Source of the DNA: Bog-473 sp963744935 | Lineage (GTDB): Bacteria > Actinomycetota > Acidimicrobiia > Acidimicrobiales > RAAP-2 | NCBI GenBank assembly: GCA_963744935.1 | Contig: CAVUVM010000004.1 | Coordinates: forward strand, 124,001-188,000 | Direction of reading: 5' to 3' | DNA: 64,000 nt | Shown here: in pieces, positions 17,014 through 24,787 of the stretch | Numbering within the stretch: the first letter of the stretch is position 1 | Layout of the letters: each line of letters begins with the position of its first letter | Notes under the pieces: generated by a model | Databases searched by the model: none | Seen by the model: only the letters and a program-made list of their open reading frames with translations | What the model was told of the DNA's origin: nothing | Program-made: the position numbers and the translations under genes

Positions 17014-17437
17014 TGGCCCCGGTTGTCCCGTTGATGCAAACCTCACCCTTGTACACGCCCGGGATCGGCTTGGCCGAGCCAGTCGTGTCAGCCGTCACCG
17101 CACCGGTGAACGTCTCGTCGGTGTCCGAGGTCGGGCACTTGGTACCGGTGCCGGTCGTGGGCGCTCCGAAGGTGGTCGTCAACCCGTTGTGCCATTTGAC
17201 CGTGCCGCCACCCGCAAAGCTGGAAATCGGGATCGCCTTGGACTTGGTGCCCGTGTTGCCGTTGCACTTCTTGAGCTTGACCGAGGTGGCGACGTTGCCA
17301 CTCACCTTGGTGCAGGTGATCGTCGACTTCTTCGCGGCGCCGGCGGGACCGGCAGACAGCGCCACGGCGCCGCCGATCGGCAGAGCCAGCGCGACGGCCG
17401 CCGAGAACGACAGCCGAGCAATACGTGAATTCATCAT
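16976..17437 (-). CDS. Small secreted protein with paired cysteines
   Basis: It encodes 153 residues from ATG 17437, with AGGAGG twelve bases upstream. A signal peptide (residues 1 to about 33: basic, hydrophobic, then AGPAGAA) precedes a Thr/Gly-rich domain. That domain has cysteines in TITCTKV, KLKKCNGN, GTKCPTS and GEVCING, probably two disulphides. It is Thr/Gly/Lys-rich and beta in character. Homologues with this Cys spacing occur as exported proteins in Acidimicrobiia and mycobacteria (from memory, low certainty). Function unknown. Confidence 0.65.
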   Translation of the reverse strand: MMNSRIARLSFSAAVALALPIGGAVALSAGPAGAAKKSTITCTKVSGNVATSVKLKKCNGNTGTKSKAIPISSFAGGGTVKWHNGLTTTFGAPTTGTGTKCPTSDTDETFTGAVTADTTGSAKPIPGVYKGEVCINGTTGAITIAPGTSVTAN

Positions 17438-17741
17438 AATTGTGTGTTTCCTCCTAGGTTTCTTCCCTTGGTGTTTTCCTTTGGTGGCAGACCGAAGTTG
17501 CAACACCCCCGGAGCCCCCACCCGTAACGGCTATGTCCTGCCCGGCCGTCAGACGCCGTAAACGTGTTACTGATCGGAAATCACCTTGACCCGCCGGAAA
17601 TAAGACGACGTTTACCGGGCGATCACTGTCACTCAAGATGACGTGCAAGATGACGTGCGCTGTCACAGGGGTAGCAATGAGTGTCGCAATGTCGGTGTAA
17701 CCAGCCGCCGATCCGAGACCGCGGCTCTCGACCGATTTCGG
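17438..17741. other. Regulatory-looking intergenic region
   Basis: This stretch lies upstream of the minus-strand secreted-protein gene and downstream of the SRPBCC gene. It contains a perfect tandem repeat of AAGATGACGTGC (17635-17658). It also holds one copy of the octamer AACGTGTT (17561-17568) that recurs in front of the sterol genes, but this copy lacks the flanking T and A of the full KstR consensus. No gene is evident. Confidence 0.45.
17635..17658. repeat. Two-copy 12-base tandem repeat
   Basis: AAGATGACGTGC occurs twice in immediate succession in the intergenic region 5' of the secreted-protein gene at 17437. Each copy contains TGACGT, the left half of a palindromic TGACGTCA. It could be a regulator site pair or simple slippage. 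Confidence 0.5.
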
Positions 17742-18191
17742 TTACTCCGCTGCGGCCGCCAGGTTGGCCAGCGTCGCCGTCATCTCCTGCTCTGCGTGGG
17801 CGGGGCTGTGGTCACCCATGACGCGCGCCGCGAAGGCGAACCAGGGCTTGCGGTTGTCCTGCCACGACTCGGTGACCCGACAGCCCGTCGCTGTGTCCTC
17901 GAACTCGTAGCGCCAGTTGGCCACATCGAGCGGTCCGGCGGTCACGACGAACTCGAAGACGTGGCCCGGCTCGCAGGCCACGACGGTGCAGGTGCTCGAC
18001 CAGTGCCGGATCCCGTTCTTGTTCTGGCCCTTGAACACCGCGCCGGGCGCCGGGCCGCCGGAACCCTTGATCCACGAACCCCCCTGGTTCTCAGGGGACC
18101 ACTCCCCCATCCGTGGCATGTCGGCGACGAGATTCCACACCTTGTCCGCTGGGGCCGCGATGTCACGGGAGACCGCAGTCGGGTACGCCAT
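17742..18191 (-). CDS. SRPBCC (polyketide cyclase/START-like) protein
   Basis: It encodes 149 residues with the SRPBCC helix-grip pattern. SRDIAAPADKVWNLVADMPRMGEWSPE forms the first strand/helix, then come central strands (FKGQNKNGIRHWSSTCTVV, FEFVVTAGP) and a C-terminal helix (HAEQEMTATLANLAAAAE). Proteins of this type bind hydrophobic ligands such as lipids or sterols. It is divergent from the FadD19-like ligase, with a KstR-like operator in between, which suggests a role with sterol or fatty-acid intermediates (inference). Confidence 0.75.
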   Translation of the reverse strand: MAYPTAVSRDIAAPADKVWNLVADMPRMGEWSPENQGGSWIKGSGGPAPGAVFKGQNKNGIRHWSSTCTVVACEPGHVFEFVVTAGPLDVANWRYEFEDTATGCRVTESWQDNRKPWFAFAARVMGDHSPAHAEQEMTATLANLAAAAE

Positions 18192-18327
18192 GGGCCCCGA
18201 CGATAACGCCGGGGCCCGGGCCGGGCCCAGGGTATGAGCGGGGTGGGGAGGGAGCGGGCGGGGTCGGCCGCCCGAAACGGGCCCGGCGCTGCGGCGCGGT
18301 GGCCTCCCGAGGATTGAGGCAGCGAAC

Positions 18328-18341
18328 GAGAACGTGTTCTA
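18328..18341. promoter_or_regulatory. KstR-like operator
   Basis: The inverted repeat AGAACGTGTTCT lies at 18329-18340, ending 12 bases before the start of the FadD19-like gene. It contains the AACNNGTT core of the mycobacterial KstR site (TNNAACNNGTTNNA). The 3' A is present but the 5' T is not. It overlaps the place where a short leader or leaderless promoter would lie, as expected for repression. Confidence 0.6.
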
Positions 18342-18352
18342 ATCTCGACTCG

Positions 18353-19972
18353 ATGGAATTCAACCTGGCCGATCTCTTCGAGGCCGCGGTCGACGCGTAT
18401 CCAGAACGGGAGTACCTGGTCGCCGACGGGGCGCGGCGCACCTACGCCGAGATGGAGGCTCGGGCCAACCAGCTGGCGCACTACTTCGCGTCGCAGGGGA
18501 TCGGTCCGGGGGACCACGTCGGGATCTACGCGTACAACTCCGTCGAGTGGGTCGAGACCGCGTGGGCCGTCTTCAAGTTGCGGGCCATCTGGATCAACAT
18601 CAACTACCGCTACGTCAAGGACGAGCTGCGCTATCTCATGGGCAACGCCGACCTGAAGGCGCTGGTCTACCAACGGGAGTTCGCGCCGCTGGTCGCCGCC
18701 CTGCTGCCCGAGCTGCCGCACATGGAGCACCTGGTCGTGGTCGATGACGGCAGCGACGCCGAGCCGGCACCCGGATCGGTGCCCTACGAGGACGCGCTGG
18801 CCGGCCAGTCGGCCGAGCGCGACTTCGAGCCACGTTCGGGTGACGACCTGTACATCCTCTACACAGGCGGCACGACCGGTATGCCCAAGGGAGTGGTCTG
18901 GCGCCACGAGGACGTGTTCTACACGCTGGGGGGCGGCACTGATCCCACGACCAACGAGCGGGTCACCGATCCGGCCGTCATGGTGGCCAAGGGTGCCGGT
19001 GGTGGCTTGGTGCATCTGCCGGTCGCGCCTCTCATGCACGGCGCCACGCAATGGTGCGTCATGGGCCAGAGCTTCGTCGGCTCCAAGATCGTCCTCATGG
19101 CCAAGTTCGACCCGCGCGAGGTGTGGCGGCTGGTCGGTGACGAGCGGGTCAACTCTGTCATGATCACCGGAGACGCCATGGGCAAGCCACTGGTCGAGAC
19201 GCTGTCGGAATCCGCGAGCGACTTCGACCTCTCCTCGCTGCTGGCCGTCGTCTCGTCGGCGGCGCTCTTCTCCGCACCGGTGAAGGACCAGTTCTTCGAG
19301 TGTCTGCCCACTCTTGTCATCACCGACGCCATCGGGTCCTCCGAGGGAGGCAACAACGGCCTCACGGTCGTCACCGCGGGCAACACGGCCATGAAGAGCG
19401 GCCCGACGGTGCACCTCCTGGGCCGGACCGTCGTCTTCGACGAGAACCTCGAGCTGGTCGAGCCGGGCTCGGGTGTCATCGGCAAGATCGCCCGGGCCGG
19501 GGACATCCCGCTCGGCTACTACAACGACCCGAAGAAGACGGCCGAGGTGTTCTTCGAGGTGCGCGGGACGCGCTACGTGATGCCGGGTGACTACGCGACC
19601 GTGGAGCCCGACGGCTCCATCACCTTGCTCGGGCGAGGGTCGATCGTCATCAACTCGGGCGGGGAGAAGATCTTTCCCGAAGAGGTCGAGTCAGCGGTCC
19701 GCTCGCATCCCGACGTGATGGACGCCATCGTGTGCGGCGCACCCGACGAGCGGTGGGGGCAGACGGTGGCCGCCATCGTGGAGCCGCGGCGGGGTCACGA
19801 CGCGCCGTCGCTCGAGGCCGTCCAGGAGCGCTGCCGGGAGTTCGTCGCCGGCTACAAGGTCCCGCGCCTCCTCTACATCGTCGACCGGGTCGAGCGCTCA
19901 CCCTCGGGCAAGCCCGACTACACGTGGGCCGCCGGCATCGTGGGGGCCGGAGCCGGAGCCGGAGCCGGTTAA
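18353..19972 (+). CDS. fadD19: FadD19-like steroid/acyl-CoA synthetase
   Basis: This 539-residue acyl-adenylate ligase is chosen at ATG 18353, just after a KstR-like box. N-terminal similarity to FadD19 is good (FNLADLFEAAVDAYPEREYLV, ARANQLAHYF, ININYRYVKDELRYLMGNAD). Motifs include YTGGTTGMPKGVVWRHEDVFYTLGG split over residues about 170-195, TDAIGSSEGG near 325, and LLGRGSIVINSGGEKIFPEE near 425. FadD19 makes the CoA thioester of C27 sterol side-chain acids in mycobacteria. The Gly/Ala tail (GAGAGAGAG) is a low-complexity addition. Orthology is inferred. Confidence 0.82.
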   Translation: MEFNLADLFEAAVDAYPEREYLVADGARRTYAEMEARANQLAHYFASQGIGPGDHVGIYAYNSVEWVETAWAVFKLRAIWININYRYVKDELRYLMGNADLKALVYQREFAPLVAALLPELPHMEHLVVVDDGSDAEPAPGSVPYEDALAGQSAERDFEPRSGDDLYILYTGGTTGMPKGVVWRHEDVFYTLGGGTDPTTNERVTDPAVMVAKGAGGGLVHLPVAPLMHGATQWCVMGQSFVGSKIVLMAKFDPREVWRLVGDERVNSVMITGDAMGKPLVETLSESASDFDLSSLLAVVSSAALFSAPVKDQFFECLPTLVITDAIGSSEGGNNGLTVVTAGNTAMKSGPTVHLLGRTVVFDENLELVEPGSGVIGKIARAGDIPLGYYNDPKKTAEVFFEVRGTRYVMPGDYATVEPDGSITLLGRGSIVINSGGEKIFPEEVESAVRSHPDVMDAIVCGAPDERWGQTVAAIVEPRRGHDAPSLEAVQERCREFVAGYKVPRLLYIVDRVERSPSGKPDYTWAAGIVGAGAGAGAG

Positions 19973-20055
19973 GGCCAGACCGACACCCCAGCCCGCCCGC
20001 GCATCCGCCCGCTGCCGAGCACACGGGAGTGACAACTGGCTTGTCGGCTCTCGCG

Positions 20056-20071
20056 GCACCGTATACGGTGC
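20056..20071. promoter_or_regulatory. Perfect 16-base palindrome, candidate operator
   Basis: GCACCGTATACGGTGC is a perfect inverted repeat with no spacer. It is centred about 24 bases upstream of the ATG of the propeller-repeat protein at 20088. Its AT-rich centre (GTATAC) could overlap a -10 element. A dimeric regulator site is the simplest reading. Confidence 0.5.
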
Positions 20072-20087
20072 GCAAATCAGCCGAGCC

Positions 20088-22307
20088 ATGGTCCCGCGAA
20101 CGCGCTTCGGACGCCCGAATCGGCAGCGACCGGGGTTCGCGCCCGGGCCGCCAGGCACCGTCGCACGGACGCTGATCGGGTCGTGCCTCCTCGCCCTCGG
20201 CTTGGCGATCACAATGCAGCCGGCGGCCGCTGTCGTCGAGCCCCACGTGGATCCCACGTCGAGTTGGACCGTCTACCACGGAAACCCCCTCGGCACTGGA
20301 GCCGACACCTCGGGCGTCACCTTCAACCCTCCCAGCCCAGCCTGGACGTCTGCCCAGCTCGATGGTCAGATCTACGGCGAGCCGCTCGAAGCCACCGGAC
20401 GCGTCTTCGTGGCGACGGAGAACAACACGATCTACGCGCTCGCGGCCGACACGGGCGCCGTCTTGTGGTCGACCCATCTCGGCACCCCGGTTCCCTCGGG
20501 TGACCTCCCCTGCGGCGACATCAGCCCGACGGTGGGCATCACCGGCACACCTGTCGTCGACGTGGCCCGCGGTGAGATCTTCGCCGTGACGGACGAGCTT
20601 GCGGGCGGTGTCCCTGCCCACGTGCTCGTCGGGCTCAACCTCTACACCGGCACATCGCTCCTGAGCGTGGCCGTCGATCCGCCAGGACAGGATCCAGCGG
20701 CGATCCTGCAACGCACGGGGTTGAACATCAGCGACGGCAACGTGGTCTTCGGCTATGGGGGCAACGACGGGGACTGCTCGACTTACAGCGGTTGGGTCGT
20801 CTCGGTACCCGAGGGTGGCGGGACCCCGGGCTACTACCAGGCGGTGCCGATCGGTCATGACGGAGCAGTGTGGATGGGTGGCGCGGCTCCCGAGGTCGAC
20901 GCGGCCGGCAACATCTGGGTCGCCACGGGGAACGGGTCCTCGTCGATGCCCTACGACTTCAGCGACTCGGTCCTCGAGCTGTCACCGGGGATGGACCGTA
21001 CGCAGTACTTCGCGCCCGATACGTGGCAGTTCGACAACAGCCATGACCAGGATCTCGGCTCGACCGCGCCGGCGCTGCTCTCGAACGGGACCGTCCTGCA
21101 GGTGGGCAAGTCGTCCACCGCCTACCTTCTGAATCAGGCCGATCTGGGCGGGATCTCCGACCCGACACAGATTTCGGCCTGCGGCAGCAACGCCGACGGC
21201 GGGGATGCCGTATCGGGGACTGTGGTCTACGTCCCCTGTGGCAACGGGGTCGAGGCGATGCAGACGAGCCCTTCACTCAGTGCGCAATGGCAGACCTCGA
21301 GCGGGGCGCACGGTCCCCCGATCACAGCGGGCGGCCTCGTCTGGTCCATCGGCGGCTCCCACCTCTACGGCCTCAACCCGCCCAACGGTGCGACGGTGTG
21401 GTCGGTCCCGATCGGCGCTCAGGCCAATCACTTCCCCACGCCGTCGGTGGGTGACGGGCTCCTCCTGGCCCCGAGCACGAACCAGGTCTTCGCCTTCTCG
21501 GGCTCCGCGGGGATCCCGGGCGCGCCCTCGCCCCCACCGCCTGCTCCCCCGAATTCGTCGTATTGGCTCGTCGCGTCCGACGGCGGCATCTTCACGTTCG
21601 GGAACGCCGGCTTCTATGGCTCCGCCGGCGACGTGCGACTGGTGCGGCCGGTCGTCGCGATGGCTCCGACCGCTTCGAAGACGGGCTACTGGTTGGTCGC
21701 CTCCGACGGCGGCATCTTCAGCTACGGCGACGCTGCCTTCCACGGCTCGATGGGCGGCAAAGCGCTCAACGCGCCTATCGTCGGGATGGCGCCAACGCCC
21801 GACGGCGGCGGGTACTGGGAGGTTGCATCAGACGGCGGCATCTTCAGCTTCGGCGATGCCGCGTTCTACGGCTCCATGGGCGGCAAGCCGCTCAACGCAC
21901 CCATCGTCGGGATGGCCACGACGCACGACGGGCAGGGGTACTGGTTGGTGGCCTCCGACGGCGGCATCTTCAGCTTCGGCGATGCGGCGTTCCACGGTTC
22001 CATGGGCGGTACGCACCTGAACAAACCTGTCGTGGGGATGGCGGCGACACCGGACGGGCTCGGCTACTGGATGGTGGCGTCCGACGGCGGTATCTTCAAT
22101 TTCGGCGACGCCACGTTCTTCGGCTCGGCAGGCAGCGTGCGGCTGAACCGGCCCGTCGTTGCCATGGCGTCGACTCCCGGCGGCGCCGGCTACTGGCTCG
22201 TCGCCTCAGACGGAGGCATCTTCAACTACGGATCCGCAAACTTCTACGGCTCTGAGGGCGGCGTCACTCTCAACCGACCCGTCGTCGGGGTGGCGTCGGC
22301 CAGCTGA
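20088..22307 (+). CDS. Exported PQQ-like beta-propeller protein with C-terminal repeats
   Basis: It encodes 739 residues. An Arg-rich N-terminus and hydrophobic segment (about residues 27-47, ending PAAA) form a signal peptide. Residues about 50-480 resemble a PQQ-like beta-propeller, with blade motifs such as TIYALAADTGAVLWSTHLG, NIWVATGNGSSS and HLYGLNPPNGATVWSVPIG. A Pro-rich linker (about 480-490) leads to six 42-residue repeats of the YWLVASDGGIFSFGDAAFYG type. Such repeats are common on actinobacterial exported proteins and probably form a second propeller. Quinoprotein activity is not established. Confidence 0.8.
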   Translation: MVPRTRFGRPNRQRPGFAPGPPGTVARTLIGSCLLALGLAITMQPAAAVVEPHVDPTSSWTVYHGNPLGTGADTSGVTFNPPSPAWTSAQLDGQIYGEPLEATGRVFVATENNTIYALAADTGAVLWSTHLGTPVPSGDLPCGDISPTVGITGTPVVDVARGEIFAVTDELAGGVPAHVLVGLNLYTGTSLLSVAVDPPGQDPAAILQRTGLNISDGNVVFGYGGNDGDCSTYSGWVVSVPEGGGTPGYYQAVPIGHDGAVWMGGAAPEVDAAGNIWVATGNGSSSMPYDFSDSVLELSPGMDRTQYFAPDTWQFDNSHDQDLGSTAPALLSNGTVLQVGKSSTAYLLNQADLGGISDPTQISACGSNADGGDAVSGTVVYVPCGNGVEAMQTSPSLSAQWQTSSGAHGPPITAGGLVWSIGGSHLYGLNPPNGATVWSVPIGAQANHFPTPSVGDGLLLAPSTNQVFAFSGSAGIPGAPSPPPPAPPNSSYWLVASDGGIFTFGNAGFYGSAGDVRLVRPVVAMAPTASKTGYWLVASDGGIFSYGDAAFHGSMGGKALNAPIVGMAPTPDGGGYWEVASDGGIFSFGDAAFYGSMGGKPLNAPIVGMATTHDGQGYWLVASDGGIFSFGDAAFHGSMGGTHLNKPVVGMAATPDGLGYWMVASDGGIFNFGDATFFGSAGSVRLNRPVVAMASTPGGAGYWLVASDGGIFNYGSANFYGSEGGVTLNRPVVGVASAS
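21561..22307 (+). repeat. Six 126-base coding repeats
   Basis: Six tandem units of about 42 codons end the propeller-protein gene. Each begins Tyr-Trp and carries VASDGGIF, a Phe-Gly-Asp/Asn-Ala stretch, GSMGG or similar, and VVGMA. The inner units (2-4) are most alike and the outer ones more diverged, suggesting internal duplication. Confidence 0.85.
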
Positions 22308-22338
22308 TCCTGTCGTCGTCACGCCTACGCTGGGTGTC

Positions 22339-23087
22339 ATGACGATCGACAACGACGCGGACCTCGAGGGCCTGGTCAGGGCGGCCGGGGTCGTGCGGCA
22401 GGCCCGTGACGCGATGGTCGCCTGCGTCAGCCCGGGCGTCACGACGGGCGAGCTCGACGCCGTGGGACGCGACGTGTTCCGCCACCACGGCGCGCGCCCG
22501 CGCCGCGGGTCACGTACCGGTTCCCCGGTGCCACCTGCATCAGCGTCAACGACGAAGCAGCGCACGGCGTGCCGTCGCTCGGCCACCCTCTCCGCGAGGG
22601 CGACCTCGTCAACCTCGACGTCTCCGCCGAGCTCGACGGGTATTTCGCCGACACTGGGATCAGCGTGGCCGTCGGCTCGGTCTCGCCGATCGCAAGACGC
22701 CTGCTCGACGCCACGAGGCAGGCGCAAGCGGATGCCATGGAGGCGGCGCAGCCGGGGAGCGCGCTGCGCGACATCGGGCGAGCCGTCCAACGCCGTGCAC
22801 GGCACCACGGGTTCTGCGTGATCCACGACCTTTACGGTCATGGCATCGGACACAGGTTGCACGAGGCTCCCTCTGTGCCGAGCATCGACGACGGCCATCG
22901 CGCCGGACGCACCGTCGTTCCCGAGGGAATGGTCCTGGCGGTCGAGCCGTTCCTCTCCATCTCCGCACAGCACGTGGTCGAGGACGCCGACGGGTGGACG
23001 CTGCGGACCGCGGACGGCAGCCTGGTCGCGCAGTTCGAGCACACGATGGTCGTGACCCACGGCGGTCCACTCGTGCTGACTGCCTGA
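22339..23087 (+). pseudogene. map: Methionine aminopeptidase type I, frameshifted
   Basis: MetAP removes the initiator Met from new proteins. Read from ATG 22339, the product begins ADLEGLVRAAGVVRQARDAM and reaches DVFRHHGARP. The frame must then change at about 22491-22508 (a single missing base in a CG-rich run) to give PRVTYRFPGATCISVNDEAAHG. All metal ligands are then present: the two Asp (LDVSAEL and FADTG), GHGIG His, EPFLS Glu and FEHTM Glu. The total of about 249 residues is normal. Everything but the indel looks functional, so a sequencing error or very recent mutation is likely. Confidence 0.8.
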
Positions 23088-23135
23088 GGGGTCGGAGCCT
23101 CGCTGTCTGCGCCGCAGCCCCTTCCCGCCGCACCG

Positions 23136-23501
23136 TTGGTACTGGTGACCGGCTCACCCGGGTGCGGCAAGACCACGGTCGCCCCCCTGGTAGCCGACCG
23201 CCATGACCCCTCGGTCTGCCTCGACCTGGACTGGTTCTTCGCCAAGCTGCGGCGCGGGGCCATCGAGCCCTGGCGCGAGGAGGCCCACGCCCAGAACCGC
23301 GTCGTGCTCCGGGCCGCCGCCGAGGCCGTCGCCGTCTTCGCGGAAGGCGGCTACTTCACGGTGGTCGAGGGCATCCTCTATCCCAACATGGTCGACCTCT
23401 TCGTGGCGGAGCGCCACCGGGTCGACTGCGGCGAGCGCGGACCGGCCGCAGTGGCCGACGAGATCGACCGGCGCTGGGAAGCTGGCGAGCTCCGCCTCTG
23501 A
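23136..23501 (+). CDS. Shortened P-loop kinase-like protein
   Basis: It encodes 121 residues from a TTG start at 23136. Walker A is GSPGCGKTT at about residues 6-14, followed by CLDLDWFFAKLRRGAIEPW and the GGYFTVVEGILYP stretch typical of small AAA-type kinases. After VDLFVAERHR the sequence jumps to a C-terminal piece (AVADEIDRRWEAGELRL). The lid and Walker B-distal region usually present (about 50 residues) are missing. This looks like an internal in-frame deletion, so the protein may be non-functional. Confidence 0.55.
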   Translation: MVLVTGSPGCGKTTVAPLVADRHDPSVCLDLDWFFAKLRRGAIEPWREEAHAQNRVVLRAAAEAVAVFAEGGYFTVVEGILYPNMVDLFVAERHRVDCGERGPAAVADEIDRRWEAGELRL

Positions 23502-23523
23502 CCCGGAGCGAAACGAAGGAGGC

Positions 23524-24654
23524 CTACGAACCGCCGGCAGCCAAGCGCTGCTTGGTCGTCGAGTGCACTGGGTCCTTGTCGAAGTCCTTCAAGAGGTGCT
23601 TGCCGAAGGTCTCGACGCCCTCTTGGCACGACTCGATGGACATGGAGGTCGAGAGCATCCCGAAGGAAAGCTGGTCGGCGCCCGTGGCGACGTAGCCCTC
23701 GATGACCTTGCCGACCTCGTCGGGGGTCCCGACCGCGGTCACGCCCGCCGCGATGGCCGCGTCGAGTGTCGCCGCGTCCATGGGCGGGAGGACCTCCGGC
23801 CACTGGGGGATACCGGCAGGCCTCGGGAACGTGTCCAGGTAGCGGAACAGACAGCTCAGGAAGTACGTGGTGTCGGCCTCGAGAAAGGTCCGACGCGCCT
23901 TGGCACCGTCCTCCATGCACAGCATCTGTGTCGTGATCATCACGTTGTTGTTCACGAAGCCGCCGATCGGGTTCTTGCAGTCCGCCACCTTTTCCTTGTA
24001 GCGCGCGACGAGCGGCGTCAGCTGGTCGGGGGTGGAGAAGCCGAAGCAGAGCACGCCCACGCCGAGCTCGGCCGCCAGGTCGAAGGTGGGGGGACTCCCG
24101 GCCGCCATCCAGATCGGCGGGTGCGGCTTTGAATAGGGCTTGGGGAGGACGTTGCGCGGCGGCATCGAGAAGAACTTGCCGTCGTAGCTGTAGTCCTCGT
24201 CCTTCCACATCCGTACGATCTGGGGCAGGGTCTCGGCCACCATCTCCCGGGTGAGCTCGGGATCCTCGATCCCGAAGCCGCGCTGCTCGGTCGTCGACGA
24301 GCCCCGGCCGGTTCCGAACTCGAAGCGGCCCTCGGAAAGATGGTCGAGCATTGCCACCCGCTCGGCGATGCGGGCCGGGTGGTTCACCGGAGGCGTGATG
24401 TTGAAGATGCCCGAGCCGATGTGGATGTTCTTGGTGCGGGCGGCCACGTAGGCGAGGAAGGACTCGCTGGCCGACAAGTGGGAGTACTCGGTGAGGAAGT
24501 GGTGCTCGGTGACCCAGGCGTACTTGAACCCGGCCTTGTCGGCCGCCTCGACGTAGGCAACCTCGTCCATAATGCGGTCGTGCTCGGCCGACGCACCGTG
24601 CTGCTCGACGTACCGGGGCAGCACGCACACGCTGTTGAAGATGCCGAATTCCAT
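23524..24654 (-). CDS. LLM-class flavin/F420-dependent oxidoreductase
   Basis: The product has 376 residues from ATG 24654 (EFGIFNSVCVLPRY). The luciferase-like TIM-barrel signature is clear: WVTEHHFLTEYSHLSAS near residue 47, then HIGSGIFNITPPVNHPARIAERVAMLDHLSEGR split across about 75-110, and TPDEVGKVIEGYVATGADQ near 315. The EHHF motif is typical of bacterial luciferase-family monooxygenases. The cofactor may be F420 or FMN; the window also carries fbiA. It is divergent from the FadD17-like ligase with a KstR-like operator between them, so a role in sterol catabolism is inferred. Confidence 0.8.
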   Translation of the reverse strand: MEFGIFNSVCVLPRYVEQHGASAEHDRIMDEVAYVEAADKAGFKYAWVTEHHFLTEYSHLSASESFLAYVAARTKNIHIGSGIFNITPPVNHPARIAERVAMLDHLSEGRFEFGTGRGSSTTEQRGFGIEDPELTREMVAETLPQIVRMWKDEDYSYDGKFFSMPPRNVLPKPYSKPHPPIWMAAGSPPTFDLAAELGVGVLCFGFSTPDQLTPLVARYKEKVADCKNPIGGFVNNNVMITTQMLCMEDGAKARRTFLEADTTYFLSCLFRYLDTFPRPAGIPQWPEVLPPMDAATLDAAIAAGVTAVGTPDEVGKVIEGYVATGADQLSFGMLSTSMSIESCQEGVETFGKHLLKDFDKDPVHSTTKQRLAAGGS

Positions 24655-24733
24655 AGGGATACACGTCCTCGTCGACGGTGCCGCGGTCTGTTCCGGCGGC
24701 GTTCCACCGAAGGTAACACGGTGGGGACTAAAG

Positions 24734-24747
24734 TGCAACGTGTTCCA
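24734..24747. promoter_or_regulatory. KstR-like operator, full consensus match
   Basis: TGCAACGTGTTCCA fits TNNAACNNGTTNNA at every fixed position. It lies in the 133-base divergent region between the LLM oxidoreductase (minus) and the FadD17-like ligase (plus), so it could control both. Confidence 0.7.
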
Positions 24748-24787
24748 ATAATGGGGATTCCACCCCAGGTCAGAGACGTTTGGAGTT

